From JANNRA01 sp031401035 (GTDB taxonomy: Bacteria > Desulfobacterota > Binatia > HRBIN30 > CADEER01), in contig JANNRA010000204.1 in assembly GCA_031401035.1 (NCBI GenBank), forward strand, positions 1 through 64,000: a stretch of DNA of 64,000 bases. Reading direction: 5' to 3'. A model generated the notes under the pieces. It worked only from the letters and a program-made list of their open reading frames with translations, ran no database searches and was not told where the DNA came from. The position numbers and the translations under genes were made by a program. Below are positions 38,012 through 46,941 of this stretch, piece by piece. How positions within the stretch are numbered: position 1 is the stretch's first letter; each line of letters opens with the position of its first letter.

Positions 38012-38849
38012 GACGATCTCCTGGCAGTGCGCATGCCGCCTCGGCGCGGGCGCGCGCCGCCTCGGCCTGCAGGCGCTCGAAAGGGGGCAGGTGCGCATCC
38101 CACTCGACCAGCGTCGATCGCGCCCCGCAATGCGCGACGGCGTCGCGATAGAGCGCCCACACGTCCTCATGCACCGGGGCATCGTGCGTGTCGAAGAGGA
38201 ACGTGCCGCGGTCGCTGAAACCAGCCAGGTGGACGTAGGCGACGCGCGCGGCGGGCACCGCGGCGAGATAGGCGCGCGGATCGAAGCCGAGATTGCGGGC
38301 GCTGACATAGACGTTGTTGACGTCGAGCAGGATGCCGCAGTCGGCCTGCGCAGCGACGGCGGCGAGGAACTCCCATTCCGGCATCGTGGAGTGTCGAAAG
38401 CCGACATAGGTGGACGGGTTCTCGATCGCGATGCGCCGCCCGAGGACGTCCTGCACCTGGCGCACGCGCCCGACCACATGGGCCAGTGCCTCCTCGGTGT
38501 AGGGCAGCGGCAGCAGGTCGTAGAGAGGCCGGCCGTCGATGCCGGTCCAACAGAGATGATCGCTGACCAGCGCCGGCGCCAGGCGTTCGACGAGCGCGCG
38601 CAGGCGCGCCAGGTACGTTGCATCGAGAGCGTCGGCACCGCCGATGGACAGCGCCACGCCGTGCAGCGCCACCGGATAGTCGCGCCGCACCTGTTCGAGC
38701 ACGTGCAGCGGCCGGCCGCCGCTGTCGAGGTAGTTCTCGGTCAGAGCCTCGAACCAGTCGACGGCCGGACGCTGCGCGAGGATGTGCTCGTAGTGCTCCG
38801 CGCGCAGGCCGACGCCGGTGCCCAGGGCTGGCCAATCGAGCGACGGCAT
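37971..38849 (-). CDS. bufB: Multinuclear non-heme iron oxidase BufB (DUF692, MNIO family)
   Basis: 292 residues. DUF692 proteins are TIM-barrel oxygenases with two or three iron ions that modify Cys residues of peptide precursors. Visible motifs: GVGLRAEHYEHIL, WFEALTENYLDSGG, LHGVALSIGG, LVSDHLCWTG, IAIENPSTYVGF, ILLDVNNVYVSARN, YVHLAGFSD and DTHDAPVHEDVWALY. These contain the conserved His, Glu, Asn and Asp metal ligands. It is flanked by a Cys-rich exported precursor gene 28 bp upstream and bufC overlapping downstream, the canonical bufferin order. In bufferins the enzyme forms thiooxazoles from Cys, giving copper-binding peptides. Confidence 0.9.
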   Translation of the reverse strand: MPSLDWPALGTGVGLRAEHYEHILAQRPAVDWFEALTENYLDSGGRPLHVLEQVRRDYPVALHGVALSIGGADALDATYLARLRALVERLAPALVSDHLCWTGIDGRPLYDLLPLPYTEEALAHVVGRVRQVQDVLGRRIAIENPSTYVGFRHSTMPEWEFLAAVAAQADCGILLDVNNVYVSARNLGFDPRAYLAAVPAARVAYVHLAGFSDRGTFLFDTHDAPVHEDVWALYRDAVAHCGARSTLVEWDAHLPPFERLQAEAARARAEAACALPGDRHDAEQPPHRTVAA

Positions 38850-38877
38850 GCGCGCGTTCCCCGCCGTTGCCGCCGAC

Positions 38878-39147
38878 TTACTTCTTCTCCGGCGTCAGGC
38901 GACCGCCGTCCATCTTCAGGCAGGCGTCGGTGCTGTCGACCTCGACGAACCCGTGCCCCTTGCAGGCGTTCTTGCCGGCGCAGCCCTGGCCATGGCCTGG
39001 CATGCCGCAGGCGCTGGTGCCCTTGCACTTGTTGGCGCCGTAGCACTTCACCTTGTCGGCCGCGCCGGCCGCCGCAGCGGTCATCGCCACCGTGCCGACC
39101 GTCAGCAGACCGGCAACCGCGGCCATCAGAATCGCGTTCTTCTGCAT
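38878..39147 (-). CDS. bufA: Bufferin-type Cys-rich exported precursor, BufA2-like
   Basis: 89 residues. A Sec signal peptide (QKNAILMAAVAGLLTVGTV ... AAGAAD) is followed by a mature region of about 58 residues with six Cys (KCYGANKCKGTSAC, QGCAGKNACKGHGFVEV, DACLKMDGG). The CKG repeats and the CKGxGFVEV motif match the BufA2 group of periplasmic bufferin metallophores. GAGGA lies about 8 bp ahead of the ATG at 39147. As the first gene of bufA-bufB-bufC it is the likely substrate of the DUF692 enzyme, with export after modification and metal (copper) sequestration in the periplasm. Confidence 0.88.
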   Translation of the reverse strand: MQKNAILMAAVAGLLTVGTVAMTAAAAGAADKVKCYGANKCKGTSACGMPGHGQGCAGKNACKGHGFVEVDSTDACLKMDGGRLTPEKK

Positions 39148-39266
39148 CGTCGTATCCTCCTCGAGGGGTTGGTCCCGGCCGAGCGCCGGAGTTCACCGAC
39201 TGTGATGCACGCCGCGCCGCTAGGTTTCGGCGCCCACGCCGTCCAGGCCCCCCCGCGGGACCGCGA

Positions 39267-39296
39267 GCGGCTCCCCCAAGCCGTGCGGGGAGCCGC
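39267..39296 (-). terminator. GC-rich hairpin downstream of the propeller/peroxidase gene
   Basis: GCGGCTCCCC and GGGGAGCCGC pair perfectly over 10 bp with a 10-nt loop. It lies 8 bp beyond the stop of the leftward gene ending at 39304 and before bufA. There is no T-run, so termination is only likely, not shown. Confidence 0.45.
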
Positions 39297-39303
39297 CGCC
39301 TGG

Positions 39304-42234
39304 CTAGGTGATTGGCGGCCCCAGTTCGCAGCCGTCGAGGGCCGTGCCGACGGCGCGCAGCAGTTCGGCGATGGACACCGCCCCGTCGCCGTCACGGTCG
39401 ACGTTGCGACACGTCGCCGCCGACTGCTCGCCGAGCGCGATCGCCACCCCCCGCAGCAGCTCGTCGATGCTGATCTCCGAGTTGCCGTTACAGTCACCCG
39501 GGCAGCCGAGCCGCAGCGGGGTCGGCGTCGGAGACACGGGCGTCGTCGGGCTGGGGGTCGGGACATTGCCCGGCGTGCTGTCAGGATCGGCGGGGTCGGA
39601 GCCGGCATCGAACTCGTCGCGATCGAGGGCGCCGTCGCCGTCGCGATCGACCCCCAGGCGCAGCCCGTCGCCCGGCGGCGCGCAGGTAAACGTCAGCGCC
39701 TGCCCGGCGCCGGCGGCCAGGCCACGCAGCGCCGCCGCGGACAGCGGCGTCTCGGCAGCGCGGTCGCTGCGGACCTCGCCGCTGTCGGCATTGAGCAGAT
39801 ACCCGCGCGCCAGGCCGTCGACCGTTCCCTTCACCACCAGGTCGCATTCGCGCGCCTGCGGCTGGTCGACGAGCACGAAGCTGGTGCGCGCACGGTCGAT
39901 CAGCAACTCGATGCGGGCGGCGGCCGGGGCGGCGTTGGCGGCCGTCAGGGTCACCTGTTGCCCGACAATCGGCGCGAAGGTGGTGTCGAAGGCGTGCACG
40001 AAGTGCTCGAGGTCGGCGCGCTCCTCGGTGCTCAACGAAAAGACGGTGGCGTGCAGGAAATCGAACACCGTCGGGATGCTGCCATCGTGCAGAAAACCGT
40101 AGCCGCGCACCTGCGGCCCCTGGTGTTGGAGGCTGGCGGTGGGCAGGCCGAGGAAGGGAACGCCCGGCATGCCGAACATGCCGACCTTCTGGTAGGCGTT
40201 ACGCAGGTGGGCGACCTTGAACTCCTGCGGCTCGTTCTCGATCGTCGTGCGGCCGCTGGTGCCAAAGAAGCCGCGCGACGGGTTGAGCGTGTGGCACCCA
40301 TTGCAGTTGTCGATGAGATCGGTGACACGACCGAAGTAGAGCGAATGCGCCCGCGCCTCATCCGGCCGCAGGGCGTTGTCGAGGCGGCGTATTGGGTTGG
40401 GCGGCAGGGCGACGGCGAGGATGAAATCGGCGAACGCCTGCATATCGGCATCGGCGATCTCCCCCTCGTCGCGGCCGAGGAGACCGGGGAAGGCGCGGTT
40501 GAACGTTGCGAAGGCGAGGCGCTCATCGAGCGGGTCGCCACCGCTGCTGCCGCCGGTCCGGTCGCCGCGCCCATGCATCGGGCCGGCGTCCGCTATGCCG
40601 CGCAGCGTCTGCGTCGTCATCGGCCCCTTGAGCGGGTGGAACGGCTGCCGATTACCCCGCGTGCCGACCGGGTTGTTGCTCGCCAGCACGTCGTCGTCGG
40701 GATTGCCGAGATCCCAGGCGAGGCTGTCGAAGTCGGCGAAGACATGGCAGCTCGCGCACGACGCCTCGCCGTTGCCGGAGGAGAAGCGCGCATCGTAGAG
40801 GACGCGCCGGCCCTCCCGCAGGCGCGCCGGCTCGGCATCGTGTAGCGGGTGCTGGGCGATCTCGGCCGCCGCCGTGGTGTCGATCACCTTCACGGCGTTG
40901 TCGAAGCGCGTCAGGACATAGAGGCGGCCGCGCGCCTCGTCGAGCGCCAGGCCGCACGGGCCGCCGCCGCTGACGGGAATCTGCGTCGCCGCGGCGGGCG
41001 TGAAGGTGTCGTTGGCGAGCTCTGCGGCGGCGAAGCGGCCGATGGCGCTGGAGCCGAACGCGGCGACGTACAGCGTGCCGTCCGAGGCGATGGCGAGATC
41101 GAGCGGGGTGGCGAGGCTCGCCGCCTTCACCGCCGCCGGCATCGGCGCGGTACGATAGCCGGCCGGTAGCGCGGCGATGTGCTTGTTGAGGTGCCGCGCC
41201 CGTACGCCGCCGGCATCGATGACGCTGATGCGCGCCTCGTGCAGGTGGCCGCGCACGGTGCTGGCGCCGGTGCCCGGGCCTTCGAAGCGCACTTCGTTGC
41301 GCGCCTCGGTGTTGCTGACGAAGAGCGCGCCGCTGCGCGGATCGACGGCCATGTTGAAGAGCACCGTGCCGACGTGCGCGAAGGCGGCGCGCTCGACCGG
41401 CGGGTCGGCGAGCGCGTCGAGGGCGAAGACGTCGAGGTCGGGCAGATCGAAGCGCACCGCGTTGTTCCAGTTGCGGCCGAGCTCGTCCTGCCAGACGCCG
41501 CTGAGCGCGTCCTGCTTGACGATCAGGCCGACCTCGGGACCGCGTGCATTCTGCACGTTGACGTTCGGCGCCGGCAACCCACCGGGCATCTGCGCCGCGG
41601 GCAGACCGCCGGGCACCTGTACGCCGTCGACGCCACACGGCGGCGTGGCGGCGCCGCCGTCGCACACTGCACCCTCGCTGATGCTCGTCGTCTGGTTGCC
41701 GGAGTGAAAGACGGCGGCGTAGACCGTGCCGCCGTCCGGCGTCGCCGCCAGGGCGCGCGGCGTGTCGCCGAACAGCGCCACGATCGTCTCGGGCGCGCCA
41801 TCGGCGGGCAGCGCGGCGGCGGCGAACACCCACACCAGGGCGCGCGGCGTGCCGGGCGTGCTCAGCGCCGCCGCCAGGCCGGCGGGCAGGGTCTGGCCGC
41901 GGCGCGCGGTGGTGACAAAGGCGCGGCTGAAGGCGCCCTCCTGGCGTCGGCCGGCGAAGACGACATCGCGCGGCTCGTCGCCGACCAGCAGGGTGCGCAC
42001 GACGCGCGGCGGCGTGGCGGCAACGTCGACGATGCTGACGCTGTCCGAGAGGTGGTTGACCACCCACACCTCGGCATCACTGCGGGCCGCGACCGCCACC
42101 GGCTCGAGGCCGACCGGCACCGACCCGACCGGCGTCAACCCGCCAGCGCCGACGGCAAACATCTCGAGGCGACTATCCGGCGTGTTGACGACGAACAGGC
42201 GCGTCCCGTCCGGGGACAGCGCCAACGGCCGCAC
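39304..42234 (-). CDS. YVTN propeller fused to a dihaem cytochrome c peroxidase-like domain and dockerin-like tail
   Basis: 976 residues from GTG 42234. Upstream in frame, MVLLVALAQPAAAF could be a signal peptide if CTG 42297 is used; no ATG or GTG precedes it because a family A repeat abuts this point. Domain order: YVTN/YncE blades (about 1-470: LALSPDGTRLFVVNTPDS, RLYVLTRFDNAVKVIDT), then a peroxidase/MauG-like region with two haem motifs, CASCH (about 491) and CNGCH (about 646), HPLKGPMTTQTLRG and HDGSIPTVFDFL, and a PT linker with a dockerin-like tail from about 905 (CPGDCNGNSEISIDELL, DRDGDGAVSIAELL). It would act outside the inner membrane. Haem requires export, so the true start matters. 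Confidence 0.83.
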   Translation of the reverse strand: MRPLALSPDGTRLFVVNTPDSRLEMFAVGAGGLTPVGSVPVGLEPVAVAARSDAEVWVVNHLSDSVSIVDVAATPPRVVRTLLVGDEPRDVVFAGRRQEGAFSRAFVTTARRGQTLPAGLAAALSTPGTPRALVWVFAAAALPADGAPETIVALFGDTPRALAATPDGGTVYAAVFHSGNQTTSISEGAVCDGGAATPPCGVDGVQVPGGLPAAQMPGGLPAPNVNVQNARGPEVGLIVKQDALSGVWQDELGRNWNNAVRFDLPDLDVFALDALADPPVERAAFAHVGTVLFNMAVDPRSGALFVSNTEARNEVRFEGPGTGASTVRGHLHEARISVIDAGGVRARHLNKHIAALPAGYRTAPMPAAVKAASLATPLDLAIASDGTLYVAAFGSSAIGRFAAAELANDTFTPAAATQIPVSGGGPCGLALDEARGRLYVLTRFDNAVKVIDTTAAAEIAQHPLHDAEPARLREGRRVLYDARFSSGNGEASCASCHVFADFDSLAWDLGNPDDDVLASNNPVGTRGNRQPFHPLKGPMTTQTLRGIADAGPMHGRGDRTGGSSGGDPLDERLAFATFNRAFPGLLGRDEGEIADADMQAFADFILAVALPPNPIRRLDNALRPDEARAHSLYFGRVTDLIDNCNGCHTLNPSRGFFGTSGRTTIENEPQEFKVAHLRNAYQKVGMFGMPGVPFLGLPTASLQHQGPQVRGYGFLHDGSIPTVFDFLHATVFSLSTEERADLEHFVHAFDTTFAPIVGQQVTLTAANAAPAAARIELLIDRARTSFVLVDQPQARECDLVVKGTVDGLARGYLLNADSGEVRSDRAAETPLSAAALRGLAAGAGQALTFTCAPPGDGLRLGVDRDGDGALDRDEFDAGSDPADPDSTPGNVPTPSPTTPVSPTPTPLRLGCPGDCNGNSEISIDELLRGVAIALGEQSAATCRNVDRDGDGAVSIAELLRAVGTALDGCELGPPIT

Positions 42235-42297
42235 CGGTCCGCTCTCGAAGCCGACGAATGCCGCCGCGGGCTGCGCGAGCGCGACGAGGAGGACCAG

Positions 42298-42329
42298 ATG
42301 GCGGGCGCGGCGACCGCCGCGCCCTCCAT
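42298..42329. repeat. Short copy of inverted-repeat family A at the 5' end of the propeller/peroxidase gene
   Basis: ATGGCGGGCGCGGCG, then A, then CCGCCGCGCCCTCCAT. The perfect ATGG/CCAT ends are evident and the arms pair with one or two mismatches. It directly abuts the codons of the signal peptide h-region of the leftward gene. Confidence 0.65.
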
Positions 42330-42521
42330 CGACATTAGATCAGCGCGGTTGCCCCCCGCCTCTCCATCTCCAACGCTCGGCACAGGTCAGTCAAGCACGT
42401 CTGCGCCGCGCGCGGCGAGCGGCGCCCGCGGGATCGAGCGATGGCAGCGCGACTGGCAGCGCGGCTGGCGTTGCCTCCGGCGGCCGACATGCGTAGCGTG
42501 CGCGTCCGTCCGGGGGGGTGC

Positions 42522-44450
42522 ATGTCGGTGCCGGTCGACGAATCGCGCGAATGGCTGGAGGCCGACGGTCTCGGCGGCTTCGCGTCGGGTACCGTTGCCG
42601 GCATCCGCACGCGCCGCTACCACGCCCTGCTGCTGGCGGCGGCGACGCCGCCGACCGGGCGCATGGTGCTGGTCAACGGCTTCGACGCCTGGGTGGAGAC
42701 CCCCGGCGGCGGCGGCGCGATCACCTCGCAACGGTATGCGCCTGGCGCGTTGTTTCCGGACGGCGCCCGCAGCCTGGAGCGTTTCGACGCGGAGCCGTGG
42801 CCGCGCTGGCGCTTCCAACTCGCCGGCGGCGTCGTCGTCGACCAGGAGCTGTTCGTGCCGTACGAGCACGCGGCGCTGGTGCTGCGCTGGCGGCTGGCCA
42901 CGCCCTGCGCCGGGGCGGTGCTGCGCCTGCGGCCGTTCTTCTCCGGGCGCGACTACCACGCGCTGCACCACGAGAACCCGGCCTTTGCATTCGCGCCCGC
43001 GCAGACGGGGGAGCGGCTGGTGTGGCGCCCGTACGACGGCGTGGCGACAATCGCCTCGTTCGCCAATGCGACGTATGCGCATGACCCGACCTGGTACCGA
43101 CAGTTTCTCTACACCGCCGAGCGCCAGCGCGGGCTCGATTGCACCGAGGATCTGGCCTCACCCGGGATCTTGCGCTGGGAGTTCGACCGCGGCGACGCGG
43201 TGTGGGTGCTGTGTGCCGGGGAGGCCCTCCCCCACCCCGACCTTGCCCCGCACGGGGACAGGGAGCCCGGGAATCTCGCGCGCTGCGTCGACGAGATGGC
43301 GCGAACACAAGGACAGCGGCGCACCTTCGGGTCGCGGCTAGAGCGCGCGGCGGATGCGTACATCGTGCGGCGCGGCGCCGGGCGGACGATCATCGCCGGC
43401 TATCCGTGGTTCACCGACTGGGGGCGCGACACGTTTATCGCCATGCGCGGGCTGTGCCTGGCCGGCGACCGCCGCGACGACGCGCGGGCGATCCTGCTGG
43501 CCTGGGCCGGAGCGGTGTCCGAGGGCATGCTGCCGAACTGCTTTCCCGATCACGGCGAGGCCGCGGAGTTCAACTCGGTGGATGCGTCGCTGTGGTACGC
43601 CATCGCGGTGCACGAGTACGTCGCCAGCGGCCATGCCTGTGCCGCCGACGTCGCAACGCTGCGCGGCGCGGTCGATGCCATCCTCGCCGGCTATGCCGCC
43701 GGCACGCGCTTCGGCATTCGCGCCGACGCCGACGGCCTGCTCGCCGCCGGCGCGCCCGGCGTGCAGCTGACCTGGATGGATGCCAAGGTCGGCGACCGGG
43801 TGGTGACGCCGCGCATCGGCAAGCCGGTCGAGGTGCAGGCGCTGTGGCTGAACGCGCTCGCCAGCGCCGGGCAGTGGACGGCGCGCTGGACCGAGACCCT
43901 GCGGCGCGGCCGCGCGGCATTCGCCGCGCGCTTCTGGAACAACGAGCGCGGCTGCCTCTACGACGTCGTCGACGTCGACCACCACGCCGGCAGCGTCGAC
44001 GCCGCGTTGCGCCCGAATCAGATCCTCGCCGTCGGCGGCCTGCCGCTGGCGCTGCTCGACGGCGAGCGCGCACGGGCGGTGGTCGACCTCGTCGAGCAGA
44101 CGCTGTGGACGCCGCTCGGCCTGCGCTCACTGGCGCCCGGCGAGCCCGGGTACACGCCGCACTACGACGGCGACGGACGGCAGCGCGACGGCAGTTACCA
44201 TCAAGGAACGGCGTGGCCGTGGCTGCTCGGGCCGTTCGTCGAGGCGTGGCTACGCGTGCGCGGCGGCGGCGCGGCGGCACGCAGCGACGCGCGCCAGCGC
44301 TTCTACGTCCCGCTGCTGGCGCACCTCGACGCAGCCGGCATCGGACACGTATCCGAGATTGCCGATGCCGAGGCGCCGCAGACGCCGCGCGGCTGTCCGT
44401 TCCAGGCCTGGTCGGTGGGCGAGGCGCTGCGCCTGGAGCGAATGCTGTAG
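42522..44450 (+). CDS. Amylo-alpha-1,6-glucosidase-type glycogen debranching enzyme (GH133)
   Basis: 642 residues from ATG 42522 (poly-G ribosome site just ahead). The frame is open from 42441 and the longer start cannot be excluded. N-terminal GDE_N domain (WLEADGLGGFASGTVAGIRTRRYHALL, in pieces GLGGFASGTV and TRRYHALL). The (alpha/alpha)6 catalytic domain has GYPWFTDWGRDTFIAMRGL, GMLPNCFPDHGEAAEFNSVDASLW, LTWMDAKVGDRVVTPRIGKPVE, and YHQGTAWPWLLGPFVEAWL. These are the conserved motifs of bacterial and archaeal debranching enzymes. Complements GlgX at 28279 in glycogen breakdown. Confidence 0.93.
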   Translation: MSVPVDESREWLEADGLGGFASGTVAGIRTRRYHALLLAAATPPTGRMVLVNGFDAWVETPGGGGAITSQRYAPGALFPDGARSLERFDAEPWPRWRFQLAGGVVVDQELFVPYEHAALVLRWRLATPCAGAVLRLRPFFSGRDYHALHHENPAFAFAPAQTGERLVWRPYDGVATIASFANATYAHDPTWYRQFLYTAERQRGLDCTEDLASPGILRWEFDRGDAVWVLCAGEALPHPDLAPHGDREPGNLARCVDEMARTQGQRRTFGSRLERAADAYIVRRGAGRTIIAGYPWFTDWGRDTFIAMRGLCLAGDRRDDARAILLAWAGAVSEGMLPNCFPDHGEAAEFNSVDASLWYAIAVHEYVASGHACAADVATLRGAVDAILAGYAAGTRFGIRADADGLLAAGAPGVQLTWMDAKVGDRVVTPRIGKPVEVQALWLNALASAGQWTARWTETLRRGRAAFAARFWNNERGCLYDVVDVDHHAGSVDAALRPNQILAVGGLPLALLDGERARAVVDLVEQTLWTPLGLRSLAPGEPGYTPHYDGDGRQRDGSYHQGTAWPWLLGPFVEAWLRVRGGGAAARSDARQRFYVPLLAHLDAAGIGHVSEIADAEAPQTPRGCPFQAWSVGEALRLERML

Positions 44451-44463
44451 TCGCCGCGTCGCT

Positions 44464-46005
44464 TCAGCGCTGCAGGGCCATCAGGCCGGCGAACAGTTTC
44501 TTCACCGTCGGCGTCAGGCGCGTACGGTTGTACAGATCGCCGCACTGGCGGATGGCCTCGGCCTGGGTCGGATAGGGATGGATGACGTTCGCCAGCGCGC
44601 CGAGACCGACCTTGCCGACCATCGCCAGGGTCAGCTCGGAGATCATCTCACCGGCGTGCCGTGCGACGATGGTGGCGCCGAGGATCTCGTCGCCGCCGCG
44701 CTTGGTGAGGATCTTGACGAAGCCCTCCTCCTCGCCGTCGGTGAGCGCACGGTCGACCTCGTGGAACGGTCGCAGCCAGGTATCGACGGCGAGCCCACGC
44801 GCCGCCGCCTCGCGCTCGTAGAGGCCGACGTGCGCGATCTCCGGGTCGGTGTACGTGCACCACGGCATGTGCAGGGCACTGAGCTTCTTGCGCCCGAAGA
44901 AGAGCGCGTTCTGGATGACCGTACGGGCGGCGAAATCCGCCGCGTGGGTGAACTTCCAGTCCATGCACACGTCGCCGCAGGCAAAGATGCGTGGATTGGT
45001 GGTGCGCAGGTGGTCGTCGACGTGGACGCCGCGGCGACCGTCGAACTCGACCCCGACGGTCTCCAGGCCCATGTCGGCGACGTTCGGGGCACGGCCGGCG
45101 CCGACCAGGATCTCGTCGACGCGCAACTCCGTCTCGCCGCCGGCGGTGCGCACGCGCACCACCTTGTCGACGCCGTCGCGGCGCACCGAGAGGATCTCCG
45201 CCGCCAACTCCAGCCGTATGCCCTCGGCGACGAACTGGCGCTGCACGATCTCAGCCGCGTCGGTGTCCTCGCGCGGCAGGATGTGCGCTGTGTCGTTCAG
45301 CAACGTCACCACGCTGCCGAGGCGCTGGAAGGCCTGCGCCAGTTCACAGCCGATCGGACCAGCACCGATGACCGCCAAGCGGTCCGGCCGCTGCGTCAGG
45401 GTGAAGACGGTTTCGTTGGTGAGATAGCCGGCCTCGGCCAGCCCGGTGATCGGCGGCGCGACGGCGCGCGCCCCGCTGGCGATGACCGCCTTCTTGAAGC
45501 GCAGCGTGCGGCCGCCGACCTCGACCGTGTCGGCGCCGCTGAAGCGCGCCTCGCCGAGAAAGACGTCGACACCCTTCTCATCGCGGTAGCGGCGCGCCGA
45601 GTCGTTGGCGCTGATGCGGGCGCGGACGCCGCGCATGCGCGCCATCACGGCGGCGAAGTCCGCCGCGGCGGCGCCGGCGGCGCGGGCCCCGAAGCGGGCG
45701 CTGTCATTGGCGTCGAAGACCGCGCGCGAGGCGCGGATGACGGCCTTCGAGGGCACGCAGCCGACGTTGAGGCAGTCGCCGCCGAGCAGGTGGCGTTCGA
45801 CCAGCGCGACGCGCGCGCCGAGCCCGGCGGCGCCGGCGGCCGTGATCAGCCCGGCGGTGCCGCCGCCGATGACCACCAGATTGTAGCGTCCGGCCGGGGT
45901 GGGATTCGTCCAGTCGGACGGATGGACGTTCGCCACCAGCGTCCGATTGCTCTCGTCATCCGGCAGCACCTGCACCGTAGCCATATGCGCCTTTGTGTCA
46001 CTCAT
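44464..46005 (-). CDS. MerA-like FAD/NAD(P) disulfide oxidoreductase
   Basis: 513 residues from ATG 46005 (GGAGG 7 bp upstream). Class I pyridine nucleotide-disulfide reductase: FAD site VVIGGGTAGLITAAG, redox-active GGDCLNVGCVPSK, NAD(P) site LAVIGAGPIGCELAQ, second FAD site RIFACGDVC, dimerisation domain with HPYPTQAEAIRQ. An N-terminal extension of about 40 residues precedes the FAD site. The heavy-metal domain and C-terminal Cys pair of true mercuric reductases are absent, and the lipoamide-dehydrogenase His-Glu end is not clear. Substrate therefore open. The genes on either side give no help. Confidence 0.88.
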   Translation of the reverse strand: MSDTKAHMATVQVLPDDESNRTLVANVHPSDWTNPTPAGRYNLVVIGGGTAGLITAAGAAGLGARVALVERHLLGGDCLNVGCVPSKAVIRASRAVFDANDSARFGARAAGAAAADFAAVMARMRGVRARISANDSARRYRDEKGVDVFLGEARFSGADTVEVGGRTLRFKKAVIASGARAVAPPITGLAEAGYLTNETVFTLTQRPDRLAVIGAGPIGCELAQAFQRLGSVVTLLNDTAHILPREDTDAAEIVQRQFVAEGIRLELAAEILSVRRDGVDKVVRVRTAGGETELRVDEILVGAGRAPNVADMGLETVGVEFDGRRGVHVDDHLRTTNPRIFACGDVCMDWKFTHAADFAARTVIQNALFFGRKKLSALHMPWCTYTDPEIAHVGLYEREAAARGLAVDTWLRPFHEVDRALTDGEEEGFVKILTKRGGDEILGATIVARHAGEMISELTLAMVGKVGLGALANVIHPYPTQAEAIRQCGDLYNRTRLTPTVKKLFAGLMALQR

Positions 46006-46393
46006 CAGGGATCCTCCGCCAGAGGGAGGATGCCGCGCCGCGGCGGATCGTTTCAGCCTGGGCGGCGCCCGCTGCGTGACGGTGACCACGCGAAGTCGGC
46101 GCCGCGGGCCACCACCTGCTGGGCGGGGTTGTGGGTATCGTTCATCAGCGCGCGGCCGTGCAGGCAGGGCCGCCGTCATCCGGCGTCGCCGCCAGCAGCG
46201 CCGCGGCGACGATTCCACGTGTGGCGCGGCAGTCTCGTCGGCGCCACCGCGGCGCGCTAGTGCACCGCCGTCGAGATGCCCTCAATCCCACAACCAGCGA
46301 GGCGCAGCCTGTGGCGAGGTGGTTCCCCCGTCGGCGGCGATCCCTCTTGATCCGATCTCGACGGCGCTGCACTTGTCGAGGGAGGTCGAGCCG
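46006..46393. other. Intergenic stretch without a recognisable gene
   Basis: About 390 bp between the flavoprotein start and the methyltransferase fragment. Open frames here read as Arg/Ser/Ala-rich translations without domains, and I see no RNA gene or strong repeat. The leader of the flavoprotein gene occupies its left end. Confidence 0.5.
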
Positions 46394-46558
46394 ATGTCGA
46401 GTCACCCCAGCGCCTGTGACCCCGCCCAGTACGACCGCTTCCGCGGCGAGCGGCAGCAGCCGCTCGACGATCTCCTGGCGCTGCGGCGGCCGCGCCCGGG
46501 GATGCGTGTCGTCGACCTCGGCTGCGGCAGCGGCGAGCTGACGCGCCGGCTGAGCCTT
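46394..46558 (+). pseudogene. Truncated SAM-dependent methyltransferase (trans-aconitate-methyltransferase-like)
   Basis: GGAGG at 46381 and ATG 46394 start a good N-terminus: YDRFRGERQQPLDDLLAL, then RPGMRVVDLGCGSGELTRRLS, which is SAM-binding motif I of Tam-like methyltransferases. At residue 55 the homology stops exactly where an inverted repeat of family B begins; the frame runs on through the repeat (ITSHGEAEERR) to a stop at 46660. The remaining 200 or so residues are not found downstream, so the gene was cut by insertion and deletion. Confidence 0.72.
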
Positions 46559-46561
46559 GAT

Positions 46562-46757
46562 GTGACAATCACTTCACACGGAGAAGCGGAGGAACGGAGG
46601 CTTCGCTGCGCGAGGCGCGGTCGATGGCGGCTCTCTCGAACGGCGTCGCCGATGACCTGAAGAAACCGCACCTGTTCGGCTGCGGAGGCGACAAAACGTC
46701 ACCTGTCGCGGGTCGTCTCCGTTTCTCCGTTCCTCCGTGTAAAATATTTATTGTCAC
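46562..46757. repeat. Inverted-repeat element, family B, inserted in a methyltransferase gene
   Basis: Outer ends GTGACAAT (46562) and ATTGTCAC (to 46757) are exact inverted copies. Inside them, CACACGGAGAAGCGGAGGAA (from 46575) pairs with TTTCTCCGTTCCTCCGTGT (to 46740) with few mismatches. The centre of about 115 bp has no gene. The structure resembles a non-autonomous mobile repeat. A second copy is at 60456. Confidence 0.65.
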
Positions 46758-46941
46758 TTCAAGGTTAGCGACTCCACCCGCAGGACACCGACGTCCTTGG
46801 ACGTTGGCGCAGGCGTCGACACCAGAGAGGCGGCCGGTCGCCCCGTTCTCGACCGCGTGCCCGGCGTCGCCGCGCAGCACGTGGCGCGCTGGCGAGCCGC
46901 CGCGGTGGCCATCGGCCGCCATCCGTGTTGTTCTCGACCCT

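Noticed and set aside
46131..46541. 136-codon forward frame ahead of and over the methyltransferase fragment
   Set aside because: Different frame from the recognisable methyltransferase start and Arg/Ser-rich; no ribosome site.
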